Positions 17,745 to 26,686 of a stretch of 64,000 bases of DNA are shown piece by piece. The notes under the pieces are model-generated. The model saw nothing but the letters and a program-made list of their open reading frames with translations. It made no database searches and was not told the DNA's origin. The stretch comes from Symsagittifera roscoffensis (lineage: Eukaryota; Xenacoelomorpha; Acoela; Convolutidae): positions 16,933,639-16,997,638 of the forward strand of contig NC_087067.1 of assembly GCF_963678635.1 (NCBI RefSeq). Direction: 5' to 3'. How positions within the stretch are numbered: the stretch's first letter is position 1; every line of letters starts with the position of its first letter. A program made the position numbers and the translations under genes.

Positions 17745-20700
17745 ATCATTGGGGACAGCTTGCTGCGGGTGCTGACCCGGATCCAGTCCCATTGGCAAAC
17801 GGGAATCTTGAGCTTCGCCGGAGCCGCAACGCCGCAGATGTTAGCGACACTTGAGATGTTAGGGATGGTGAGTGCATACACGGTCACCCTGATGGTCGGG
17901 ACGAATGATGTGTCCAGGGGGGAAGCAAGGAAGGTGACAAGGCTGCACGAAAAGATGAGCTGCATTCTCGAGGAAATACGGATCCAAATGGATCCGGCCA
18001 TTCTCACGGTATGTACTGTTCCCTACAACATGGGAGCGGATCAACATGCAGTGGAGATGAACACAAAAGTGCGAGGCCTGAACGAAGCAATCAGGAAGGT
18101 ACATCAAAGGAGTGTCCTTCCCCTTAGGCTACTGGACGTGGCTGAACAAATGGAGCTATCCTCTTTCCCTGACGATGCATCCGCGAATGGCATTCACTTT
18201 GATAGGCCCAGAGGGGTGGAGTGGTTGAACAACGTCTTCCAAAGACACATATGTGCGCTAGAGGCAGAATTGCTGGAGACAGCACAGGTCACGTTCGGAC
18301 CACCTCCAAACCCACCCTTCTTCAACCCGAGGTCTTTGTCCAGTCGCTTAGGCGAGAGAGCCGATTCTAGAGACAGTTCGAAGAACAGCCGGATCAAGTT
18401 ACCGAGCACCACACCCATGGAAGCTGATGAAGCGATATCAGCAACTTCTCAAGGGTCGATAATATCCTCAGTGGTGGTTGCGGAGAAGAAGAGGTCAGAG
18501 AAGCCACTGGAGACCAGCAGGTCGAAATATGAGGAGAAGGTCAAGGAACTGGATCTGGAGGATCTGGAATGCAGGCAGGAGCTAGCGAGAGCTTTGGGTC
18601 TGGAACAGGTGTCACACGAAGACTTGGGGAGACACCAGTGCGTGGACTGGTTGAAGGCTCATGAAACACATTTCTCGAGAGCGAAGTTGATGGAGACTGC
18701 GGATCTGACTGGAATTCCCAGAAAATTGGTGATGGGAACGATTAACTACAGACCTCTCAAGTCATTAGGGAGCCCGGGATTGGTGGTGGAGCCTCCCAAG
18801 CACCGAACCAGCACTGCCAGAATTAGAGTGGCCACTCCAGCACAATTGAGAGTGGTAGACAAACTGATGGACCCGAAAGAAATGGAGTTACCAGACGCCG
18901 CTTATGAAGGCACAAGACTAGCCAACGACCCCCGATATGGGATACCCTGCGGGCAGACGCAGCTGGCCAAAACCCTGGCAGTTTACGACAGAGCAGATCC
19001 AGCTGCAGCAAGGGTGGTTATCGTAGCAGGATCAGATTTTGAAGGAACGTCTCCCAAGTTGTTCTGGCCAGAGACCCTGATATATGCCTTGCCGGGAGCG
19101 GAGCTAAACCAGATGTTGACCCTGGTGGTGGCAATGAAGTCAGAAATGCCCTGCCAACCTGAGTTACTACTGTTTGCAGGGATGAACGATCATCTGCATG
19201 CAACGGGATTTCTTGAGCAGCTCAAGGGTGGTGAGCCCACGCCAAAGAGGATCTGGGAGGCCATCCAGACCTTATTTGCGGCCATAAATGAAATACAAGA
19301 GAATGTTGCCTCAAGATTCGGCTCCAAGACAAAAGTGGCGTTCACAACGTCCCCCGGGTACTCGAGCATGCCGCTCGCTCTGCAGTTTGTGTACGCGATC
19401 TTGATCTTGATCGCAGAGGGGAATGGGTGGCGTGTCCTGATGGCAGCTCCCAACCGAGAATTGGAACCGACGAACTTGAGACTGCGCAGATCAGAACTCG
19501 CGGCGGCATGGGCGGATGTCTCCCATGCGTTGAGAGGCTTTTACGAGTTGGCCGACATCCTCATCGTACTAGACGAGGTCCTCTTGTTGGAGATATCCAA
19601 CTTCGCCAGGCAACTCAAGCTCAGCCCGATTATAAGGGATGATCATCCAGTGGTGGCTCACCTGACGGCTAGTCTGTGGTTTCGGGACATGGAGTTGACC
19701 ATCACGAGCTCAACCAGCAGATCTAGAGGGCCGAACAACGAAAGGAAGAACGTGGCCGCATCGGAGAAGCAACTAGAGTCGATGGTGCATCGGTTGGCAC
19801 AAGAGGGAGGCAAGTGGCCCTTCTTGACACCAAGACTGGAAAACGCCACGGAGAAAACAAGAGAAGATGCGCCGCTTCTGGTGAAGCAGATCTGGGATTT
19901 TCTTGAGGAGCAACTGGGAATAGCTGAGAAGAAGGAGATGACGGTTGGCAGGTTCGTCACAGCAGCCAATGAGGTCACGATTGGAGGGTTCTGGAGGGAG
20001 CATGCGAGAGGTGAGCTAAGGACGAGGAGGGATCATGAGATTCTCGAGTTCTTGAGTCCTTGTTGGGGAAAAGAGTTCCTGACCGAGGTGTACAGTGCGA
20101 AGGAGACTATCTTCAAAGCATTCATGCAGGAGGTATTGAACATGCCTATCAGTCTGTTGCTGGCGCTGTACCTGGTTTACCCGAGGCACTTGTTTAACAT
20201 GGGCCCAGCATACATGTTCAGTCGTGGCGTGGATACCCTCAGAATAGACGGGTACTTGACGTTAGTGCTTCTGACCCACGGTGAGCTGGCGTCATTTCAC
20301 CGATTGATGAGGTACGGGGAACCCCTGTCGATGGGAAGAACACACTCGAGTATTGAGACCTACTCGTACAAGTGTGCGGCAGGACTAAAGACGCTGCTAG
20401 TGCAGTACCTGTTGATGCAAAACAGGCACCTGACTGGTGAAGAAAAGAGCCCGAAGACAAGAGAAGAATGGAGAAGAGCGAATGCAGGCATGCCCCTATT
20501 GACGGACCTATGCCTGGCCATGAGATCGGACCCCATGGGGATGATCCGGGGGCTGGGGGAGGTCGTGACCTGTATCTATGGACCGGCCGTCACGTTTGCG
20601 TTCCCAGACCCTCTGGTGATGGCTTATCGATACTCTGTGACCCACGTGAGCCTCATAAGCGTATTAGATGGAACGACAATTAACTGGTGTCAGCAAGAGG

Positions 20701-20873
20701 TGCTAAGGGCACAGATGAGCAACACGGTGCTCTTTGGAAAGGTGAAGGATCCGGAGTTGATCGTGTACAGTTTCCGAGGACAACTGCAATGCCGGATGGG
20801 AGGCAAGCGCGAGGGCCCCATTGAAACTTACCCCAAGTTTTGGAACTTGAATCCCTTGACAGCCAATGGGTGA
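17745..20873 (+). CDS. Large protein with N-terminal SGNH/GDSL hydrolase domain and a second degenerate SGNH-like domain
   Basis: This continues the frame of the coiled-coil ORF immediately after its TAG. Codons 1-10 read IIGDSLLRVL, block I of SGNH hydrolases with the nucleophile Ser at 17757-17759. A Gly block (FAGAAT), block III GTND (17898-17909) and a C-terminal GIHFD with the catalytic His at 18195-18197 complete the set. No ATG precedes the GDS motif after the stop, so the domain can only be made with upstream sequence. A second, similar arrangement starts near 19020: VIVAGSDFEG, then LPGAELNQM, then FAGMND (19179-19190), lacking a clear GDS. About 500 residues of helix-rich unknown sequence follow. 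SGNH proteins are esterases/lipases, and esterase domains are known from some non-LTR ORF1 proteins. The frame ends in TGA 20871-20873, yet stays open beyond. Confidence 0.7.
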   Translation: MIGDSLLRVLTRIQSHWQTGILSFAGAATPQMLATLEMLGMVSAYTVTLMVGTNDVSRGEARKVTRLHEKMSCILEEIRIQMDPAILTVCTVPYNMGADQHAVEMNTKVRGLNEAIRKVHQRSVLPLRLLDVAEQMELSSFPDDASANGIHFDRPRGVEWLNNVFQRHICALEAELLETAQVTFGPPPNPPFFNPRSLSSRLGERADSRDSSKNSRIKLPSTTPMEADEAISATSQGSIISSVVVAEKKRSEKPLETSRSKYEEKVKELDLEDLECRQELARALGLEQVSHEDLGRHQCVDWLKAHETHFSRAKLMETADLTGIPRKLVMGTINYRPLKSLGSPGLVVEPPKHRTSTARIRVATPAQLRVVDKLMDPKEMELPDAAYEGTRLANDPRYGIPCGQTQLAKTLAVYDRADPAAARVVIVAGSDFEGTSPKLFWPETLIYALPGAELNQMLTLVVAMKSEMPCQPELLLFAGMNDHLHATGFLEQLKGGEPTPKRIWEAIQTLFAAINEIQENVASRFGSKTKVAFTTSPGYSSMPLALQFVYAILILIAEGNGWRVLMAAPNRELEPTNLRLRRSELAAAWADVSHALRGFYELADILIVLDEVLLLEISNFARQLKLSPIIRDDHPVVAHLTASLWFRDMELTITSSTSRSRGPNNERKNVAASEKQLESMVHRLAQEGGKWPFLTPRLENATEKTREDAPLLVKQIWDFLEEQLGIAEKKEMTVGRFVTAANEVTIGGFWREHARGELRTRRDHEILEFLSPCWGKEFLTEVYSAKETIFKAFMQEVLNMPISLLLALYLVYPRHLFNMGPAYMFSRGVDTLRIDGYLTLVLLTHGELASFHRLMRYGEPLSMGRTHSSIETYSYKCAAGLKTLLVQYLLMQNRHLTGEEKSPKTREEWRRANAGMPLLTDLCLAMRSDPMGMIRGLGEVVTCIYGPAVTFAFPDPLVMAYRYSVTHVSLISVLDGTTINWCQQEVLRAQMSNTVLFGKVKDPELIVYSFRGQLQCRMGGKREGPIETYPKFWNLNPLTANG

Positions 20874-23162
20874 GAAATCTTGAGAATTCCTGCATGGACG
20901 AAAAGCTTCGAGCTAGTGAAAAAGGAGCTAGAGGCGATATTGGAGAAAGAGGTCCTGCCAGCGAGCATTCCTGAGTTCCCCATAGTGAGGAGAATGACCC
21001 TGGGGATGAACAGTTCCCTGGTAGTCCCGTCCCCTTACGCGAGAACCACAACCGAAGAACGGCAGAAGGAGTTTGCCGACGGCTGGGATCCGCTCTTCAT
21101 CGTTTACACTGCAGCGATTTATTTCCATACCAGCGATGCGAAGATAAATTCATGGACAACTCAGGCCAAGAAAATGAGAGGTTCGATGCCCCCGAAGTTC
21201 GAGGTGCGAGATGCCTTGAGAGTACTTGAGCGGGCAAGTCTAGAGAACCAGTTGCCAGCATGGGACGACGGCAGGATGATAGTGAATGAAGAGCATATCG
21301 CACTGAAAGCAGACGAGATGCTGTTTGCCACAAGGAGATACCGGGCACCTTACGGACTAGAGCAGGTGAAAAGGAATCAGGAAGGAAAAAAGCTGGATGC
21401 GGCAGGTCCATTGTACGTGGCACTGACAGAGCACAAGGGGACGAATCCAACGACACCATCACCCCTTTCGGTGGACACCCCTGGGGATAAAAGGAGTGGC
21501 ACCGTAGAAGATCGATTCAAGAGGATTCTTGAGAGAAGAGAAGCAGAGTCGGGAGACGAGAGTATGGATGAAACTCTCAGTGAGGCAGGAGAAGATATGG
21601 AGGTGGGAAACACACCGGAGCAAAAGCCAGCGGAGGAGGAGTTCACTGCGCAGGAACTGTTGAAGGATCTGAGTGAAGAAAACTGGGCAGATATCCCCAC
21701 GCCACCTCTGACCTCATCCCCCCGCAAGGACCCAGAGATGTCATTGACGAGCGAGAATCCCAACATGGGGATGATCTTCTTGAGTGCGGAGAGAAGGGAG
21801 AAGAATACCTTCGAGGGAAACAGAGACGCCTTCCTGGGCACTCTGGACAAAGATGCTTGGCAAGAATTCTTGAGCGATTTCAATCGAGAGGTGGATGAAG
21901 ACACCACATTGGACAATTTTAAAGAGGAACTGTGGGACACAGTGGTGAAGTTCGGTGAACCTGTCCTGATGGGGACGGGTTTAGAGGAGAAAGCTAGAGG
22001 AGAACTGCTGAGCAAGATGGTCGAGTTGAGGAAAACATCAAAAAAGACCAGAGAAGACAAATGTAAAGACAGCTCTACTCCGAAACAGAAAACTGACAAT
22101 AAAATAATTAAATATACAAGGGGGGATAAGGTGGGAACTAGTAATATGATTAAAAGTACTAATATCCTTAAGGCTCGAGCAGGGGGGAGGCAAGAGTTGG
22201 TTGGAGAGAAGGAAGTTGAATCAGTGATGATAACGACGACGCCCCCGAATAAAGACGTGAGGTCTCGCAAGAGGAAGAGAGACGTGGAGGGATTGGGCAG
22301 TCCTTCAGCTGACGCGGTCTCGGAAAAGGACTTGAGAGAGACGGCCCCCATGGTTCTGGCGCGATGGAAGACGGCAGCCTACAAGAGTAGCTATGAACCG
22401 AGGAAACTGCTCGACATAGAAAAAGAAATGGAAAACCCCACTAGCTCAGTGACGGAGGAAGATTTCAAACCTCAGAGAATAAAAATGAAGCGAGGTTCGA
22501 CGAGCGGGCAGACCTGGGAGGTGGACGTCGGCAAAGAATGGGTCTCAAGTGAACATCAGGCTATTGGGAAACAAGTGACCAGCGATCCTCTTGAGAAGAA
22601 TAAAACCAGAAATACCTCCCGACCATGGTGGATAGCCCTTGGGACATTGAAAGAAATGGAAGACTGCTTGAAGAAATTGAACAGTGGAGTAGCCCGCAAA
22701 CGACACAGTTGGGCCACACAGCAGAAGGCTGAGGTTAACAAGATAGAATTGGCGAACCAGCTGAACAGATCCTGGCAAAACTTATTGAAGGATCATTTTG
22801 AAGAGGCTATGAGGACACCTTTAAGAGGCTATGAGGCGAATCCCTTTATCAGGACTGCAGGACAACTGATGTTCGCGTGGAGCCTGTTGGGGATAGAGCT
22901 GGAGACACTGACTTCGTACGATAAGTTGAAGCTGGGAGGCAAAAACCTAGAGATATATCGAATGCTGATGCAGCACGTAGCCAGGGACAACTCAGGCTTG
23001 AGTCTGGCAAGAAGGAAAGATGCAACCTGTTTCTTGAGATGGACGATGTCGATGATGACTGACAGCACCATCCTAGCATGTCATCAGAAAGCAGTTGGAA
23101 GCAAGACGCTGGAAAGGAGAGTCTCCACAGTCATCTGGAATAGAGAGGGAGGATGGTTCTAG
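20874..23162 (+). CDS. Long 3' ORF with acidic region and candidate nuclear localisation signal (unknown function)
   Basis: This lies in the same frame as the SGNH ORF after its TGA, giving about 762 codons. The first 170 residues look folded (IPAWTKSFELVKKELEAILE...). The middle (about 21480-22060) is acidic and Ser/Thr/Pro-rich, hence probably disordered. A basic cluster RSRKRKRD at 22260-22283 is a plausible nuclear localisation signal. The last 180 residues again look folded (RPWWIALGTLKEMEDCLKKL onwards). Codons 22096-22170 are unusually A/T rich and sit beside two G6 tracts (22120-22125, 22182-22187). No domain was recognised. The frame is lost between 23095 and 23162. Confidence 0.65.
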   Translation, partial: EILRIPAWTKSFELVKKELEAILEKEVLPASIPEFPIVRRMTLGMNSSLVVPSPYARTTTEERQKEFADGWDPLFIVYTAAIYFHTSDAKINSWTTQAKKMRGSMPPKFEVRDALRVLERASLENQLPAWDDGRMIVNEEHIALKADEMLFATRRYRAPYGLEQVKRNQEGKKLDAAGPLYVALTEHKGTNPTTPSPLSVDTPGDKRSGTVEDRFKRILERREAESGDESMDETLSEAGEDMEVGNTPEQKPAEEEFTAQELLKDLSEENWADIPTPPLTSSPRKDPEMSLTSENPNMGMIFLSAERREKNTFEGNRDAFLGTLDKDAWQEFLSDFNREVDEDTTLDNFKEELWDTVVKFGEPVLMGTGLEEKARGELLSKMVELRKTSKKTREDKCKDSSTPKQKTDNKIIKYTRGDKVGTSNMIKSTNILKARAGGRQELVGEKEVESVMITTTPPNKDVRSRKRKRDVEGLGSPSADAVSEKDLRETAPMVLARWKTAAYKSSYEPRKLLDIEKEMENPTSSVTEEDFKPQRIKMKRGSTSGQTWEVDVGKEWVSSEHQAIGKQVTSDPLEKNKTRNTSRPWWIALGTLKEMEDCLKKLNSGVARKRHSWATQQKAEVNKIELANQLNRSWQNLLKDHFEEAMRTPLRGYEANPFIRTAGQLMFAWSLLGIELETLTSYDKLKLGGKNLEIYRMLMQHVARDNSGLSLARRKDATCFLRWTMSMMTDSTILACHQKAVGSKTLERRVSTVIWNREGGWF

Positions 23163-25359
23163 GCAATCTCTGGAGAGCCATAGGAAGTTAGATGAGATAC
23201 GAAGATTCTACAACAAAAAGTTCGAGGAGAAACACGACGTTCACCGCAACCTGGCTTCGTCAGGGGAGTACTTAAAACTCAACAAAAAGAGAGAGTACCA
23301 GCATGTTTCTGGAGTGATGGGAATGGCGTACAACCCCTTCATGGACTTGGAAGCCGGAGGTGCCCACAGAAACTATGAGGTGGCGGAGCTACTGAAGTTC
23401 TGGACAGAGAAGATAATGGAGATAGACACTGTGGAGAGAGAGAGACCTAGCCTGGGTCTGACTCTCGAGAGAACGCCGGAAGTGATAAGTGTGCCACGCT
23501 CAATTAAAAGAGTGGAACTAAAAATAGGCAACGGGAATGGCGTGTTGACCACGAATCTGGAAGTGGTATGGAAATTACTAAGACCCTCCTGGTGTCCACA
23601 TCCCCATGCGAGCCTGATTGAGGAGGTCACTGAGCGAGTGAGATTGGCACCGACAGAGGATGAGGATTTGGCGACCTTGAGTATAGTACATAGACTGATC
23701 CTGCCTCAGATGAAAGACTCGAGTGAGGTGACGAGTGGAACAGGGTCGGTGAAGAGGATGGAGCCGGGCAGTTGTCTTGATTCGACATGTGGCAACGGCG
23801 AGCATACTTGTGATGGTCGATCATGCGTCAGGATACAGTCTTTCCAGAAAGAGGACCTCATCACCTGGTTTGAGGATATCACTGAAAGGGAGAAGAGCGA
23901 GATACAGATAGTGGCTGAATGTTACGCGAGTACCACCGTGAACCTAGCGACAGCCTTGGGATTTTTCTCAAGAATGTGTAGTCTCCAGTCACTGGAGAGG
24001 CTAGAGTCAGAACACCACCTGGTGACCGCGTTGAGCGTGGAATCATGGCCCGGAGTGTTACAAGTGAACCAGAAGCACATCAAGAGTTGGAAAATTGGAC
24101 TCGAGGCGGAGATGGGATTTCCCATGAGCGAAGCCTATGGATTGCCTCTGAATGCGAAATCCTTAGTGGGGTCAGTGTTGGCTAACCTATGTGGAAGCCA
24201 CTATCCACTACACATGGCGATGGTGGAGGTGTCCAGCCAGAGGGAATTGATAGACAAGGCCTTCTCAGTACCCAGGTGCGTGAGACTAGCTCGGATGTCA
24301 CATCATTCACACAAGCTGTTGAGGAAGATCCGAGGAGCAGTACCGAAGGAACAAAGAGACGACTTGAGTGAAATCTGGGGTGAAGAACTTCTAGGCTTGG
24401 AGAACGAAAACACAAGTGATCACGGAAGGCAAAACGTGGTGGGGAAACCCGCAATAGGTACTCCAAGCTCGGAAGAAGTCGACGTGATACACGAGAAAAT
24501 GATGGAACTTGAGCCTCTCCTGGAAGCCTCGGGAGAACGCAATCTTAGAAGCATCGACCTCACGCATGGGGATTGTCCATGCCACTGTCTGGCGCAGACA
24601 GTGTGGTACCGAGAACGCGCCAATCTATGTCTGATTTGGGACATAGAAAAGATTAAGTCGTTGGGACTACCGGAGCATCGACAAAAGGTGACCATCTTGG
24701 TGGTGAGCACGATGCTGGCTCTACGATGGATTGAAGAAAACGTAGCGAAGTATAGAGAATCGAGAACGCCAACAGCTGAGTCGATTCATGCGATAGATTA
24801 CAGCAGGAGACTTGAGTTGTTCGAGACCGCATGCAAGGTGTTCGCCATACCAGTGGAGATCAGACATATATGGAGCCGCCTGAGATTCTTTCCTTGGTTT
24901 CGTGCGACATTAACATCCTGGTTATATGTGGTAACAAAGGACCACATGAGGAAACATCAAAAGGAATATCGACAATTCCAAGCCGAGATAGGACCAGATG
25001 CCTTCAAGAGACCCCTGCTAACCCAGCGAAATGCGATCACGACGGGGTGGAAAAGAGTGGGCAGAGTATCCAGAGACAATTCTAGAGCGAGGGAATCAAT
25101 ACTAGAGGAGGACCTGGCGAAGAATATAAGCATGAGTCTTCACAATTCCTTCTGTTTGAACCGGCAGTCGAAGGTAAAGAGCTTACCAAATCAATCGAAG
25201 AGGTTGCAAGAGCAGAGGGAGTGGATGCGATCCTATGAACAGCTGAAGGCCTGGGAGGAAATTGTGATCAGCTCCGATGACGAAGAAGCACTGTTGGAAC
25301 AAATTACAGTGTCAAGAACACCGGTGTCGGGTACCTCGAGGGCGAAGGACACGAGGTGA
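23095..25359 (+). CDS. Terminal 3' ORF with Cys cluster and candidate SUMO-interacting motif (unknown function)
   Basis: This frame of 754 codons overlaps the previous one by 68 bases and is shifted by one base, so the two may have been one protein. The usable part starts within the overlap. Visible features are a Cys cluster near 23770-23840 (Cys spaced x4, x6, x4), a second Cys/His-rich patch near 24570 (THGDCPCHCLAQ), several predicted helices, and a basic tail. Near the C terminus, EEIVISSDDEEALL (about 25255-25296) fits a SUMO-interacting motif: a hydrophobic core followed by Ser/Asp/Glu. There is no signal peptide or membrane anchor, so this is not an envelope protein. Function unknown. 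Confidence 0.65.
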   Translation: MEARRWKGESPQSSGIEREDGSRQSLESHRKLDEIRRFYNKKFEEKHDVHRNLASSGEYLKLNKKREYQHVSGVMGMAYNPFMDLEAGGAHRNYEVAELLKFWTEKIMEIDTVERERPSLGLTLERTPEVISVPRSIKRVELKIGNGNGVLTTNLEVVWKLLRPSWCPHPHASLIEEVTERVRLAPTEDEDLATLSIVHRLILPQMKDSSEVTSGTGSVKRMEPGSCLDSTCGNGEHTCDGRSCVRIQSFQKEDLITWFEDITEREKSEIQIVAECYASTTVNLATALGFFSRMCSLQSLERLESEHHLVTALSVESWPGVLQVNQKHIKSWKIGLEAEMGFPMSEAYGLPLNAKSLVGSVLANLCGSHYPLHMAMVEVSSQRELIDKAFSVPRCVRLARMSHHSHKLLRKIRGAVPKEQRDDLSEIWGEELLGLENENTSDHGRQNVVGKPAIGTPSSEEVDVIHEKMMELEPLLEASGERNLRSIDLTHGDCPCHCLAQTVWYRERANLCLIWDIEKIKSLGLPEHRQKVTILVVSTMLALRWIEENVAKYRESRTPTAESIHAIDYSRRLELFETACKVFAIPVEIRHIWSRLRFFPWFRATLTSWLYVVTKDHMRKHQKEYRQFQAEIGPDAFKRPLLTQRNAITTGWKRVGRVSRDNSRARESILEEDLAKNISMSLHNSFCLNRQSKVKSLPNQSKRLQEQREWMRSYEQLKAWEEIVISSDDEEALLEQITVSRTPVSGTSRAKDTR

Positions 25360-25798
25360 GCCGGTGGCTCGAGGGGAAAATTCTAGAGTCTTGAGTCTTG
25401 AGAGGGAGGGGGCTCGAGGGTGAACTCGGATGAAATCTGGGTTCACGAAAAAGAAATTTTAGACGAATAAGATATTGTTATTAAAATGATAGATCTATTA
25501 TATAAATCAGAATGATGCATGACAATTTCCTGACTGAATAGGACAAAAGAAATTTTAAAATTACCAGCTTAAAAAGCGGGGATTCATTGGTGCAGGTGTA
25601 TGCAGATTTTGATTGCTGTTTAGCGATAGTGTGAAAATTTTATATGGTTGTGAATTTTGGAAGGTAGATAAATTTAAGTCCGATGCAAACTTCTGTAAAT
25701 GACCACTGGCACTGTATCTTGAGCAACACTCGGTTCTCTGGGACTCACTGGCAGATGACAACACACGATGGGGACATCGATCTCGAGTCCGGGGAGTA
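25360..25798 (+). other. 3' untranslated region and polypurine tract of the giant element
   Basis: Non-coding sequence between the last stop and the 3' LTR. It contains a purine-rich stretch near 25370-25430 (cttgagtcttgagagggagg) and ends in tccggggagta at 25788-25798, directly before the LTR TG, the position expected for the polypurine tract priming plus-strand DNA. The tract is short for such a site. Confidence 0.65.
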
Positions 25799-26682
25799 TG
25801 TGCCAGTCGGTCATGTCTGGAGGTTTGACCTTGAGAAACACGTAATTTTGGAGTGAAGTTTTAATTTTAAAAATTTCGAATGGAGCCTGTCATGCTCAGT
25901 TTTCTCGAACCAACTGAAAACAAAAAGTGAAAAATCAGAACGTCCGAATTAACAATTGCGGGAAACTACTCAAGAAAAAGGCAGGAAATTGCTATTCGCA
26001 ATTTCTCGATACGAAATAATAAGAGGGTAGAGCTGTCTTATCCCGAAAACAGGAGAATATAACACAGACTTGAGCAAGGACGATTATTCAAACGGAACAG
26101 AGTGAACACTCAATGGAAGAGAGGACAACTCAAGTGTCCCGATGGTTCATGCAGAAACTTTGATTCTTGAGACAGAACTTACTTCTGTGGTTAAAACTAA
26201 TTAGCATCAAACTTATTTAGTTATATTATTTGATTCTCGAGCTGCTTATCTTTTAGTAACTCCTCATACTCAAGTGCATCGACATGTGAGTTCTCAATTT
26301 AAATTTCTCGAGTGTATTTTATGACAGTTATGTTGAGATAAGGCGAGTTTTAGGTTGATCCATCTGAAATGGATCAAAGTTCCACTGTCTAATAAAAAGT
26401 AACTAAGCGGATTGTTCCGACCCGGTTTTTAACGGCGTTCATGTATTTTGGGTATTTCGAGACCTAAGTATGGGGACGTTTTTGTTTCTAGAGTGGGGGG
26501 TATTTTGGTAGTGGCCTTTAAGCTGTAACGGGTTCCAGTCTCATGTCGCAAGCGAACCGAATTGGCTCCGACCGTTCTTGAGGTAGAAAAACACAAGAGA
26601 TAGTGTCCCTGACTCTTGAGCCAATGGTTATAGGGCCTATTTTTCTTAAGCCTCATGTGTGACTGCAGTAGACGAATGTTAC
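25799..26682 (+). repeat. 3' LTR of the giant element
   Basis: This 884-bp copy is about 99% identical to the 5' LTR (1989-2874): roughly nine substitutions and a G-run length change. It ends ...AATGTTAC followed by ACTG of the target duplication; beyond it family B sequence resumes. Confidence 0.9.
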
Positions 26683-26686
26683 ACTG
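26683..26686. repeat. Right target-site duplication ACTG of the giant element
   Basis: This matches ACTG at 1985-1988. The A may alternatively belong to the LTR end. Confidence 0.75.

Larger units (their letters stand above)
1989..26682 (+). mobile_element. Giant 24.7-kb Ty3/gypsy-type LTR retrotransposon with macro and SGNH domain genes
   Basis: The element is bounded by near-identical direct repeats of about 0.88 kb and a short target duplication. The order gag, protease, RT, RNase H, integrase identifies Ty3/gypsy, and the integrase ends in a GPY/F-like module. Three features make it unusual: a second copy of LTR plus leader in tandem at the 5' end, a 14-bp minisatellite before gag, and about 10 kb of coding sequence after integrase with macro-like and SGNH hydrolase-like domains. 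Its base composition is visibly less A/T rich than the flanks. The copy is probably inactive: gag-pol and the 3' ORFs are broken by several frameshifts and in-frame stops, yet the LTRs differ at only about nine positions, so insertion is recent. Confidence 0.9.

Noticed and set aside
7378..25359. Alternative genetic code to explain the in-frame TAA, TAG and TGA
   Set aside because: ORFs of 700-1000 codons contain no other internal stops of any one type, all three stops occur, and frameshifts are also present; damage or sequencing error is simpler.
20874..25359. Envelope gene in the 3' block
   Set aside because: No signal peptide, furin-like site, fusion peptide or transmembrane anchor was visible in any of these ORFs.
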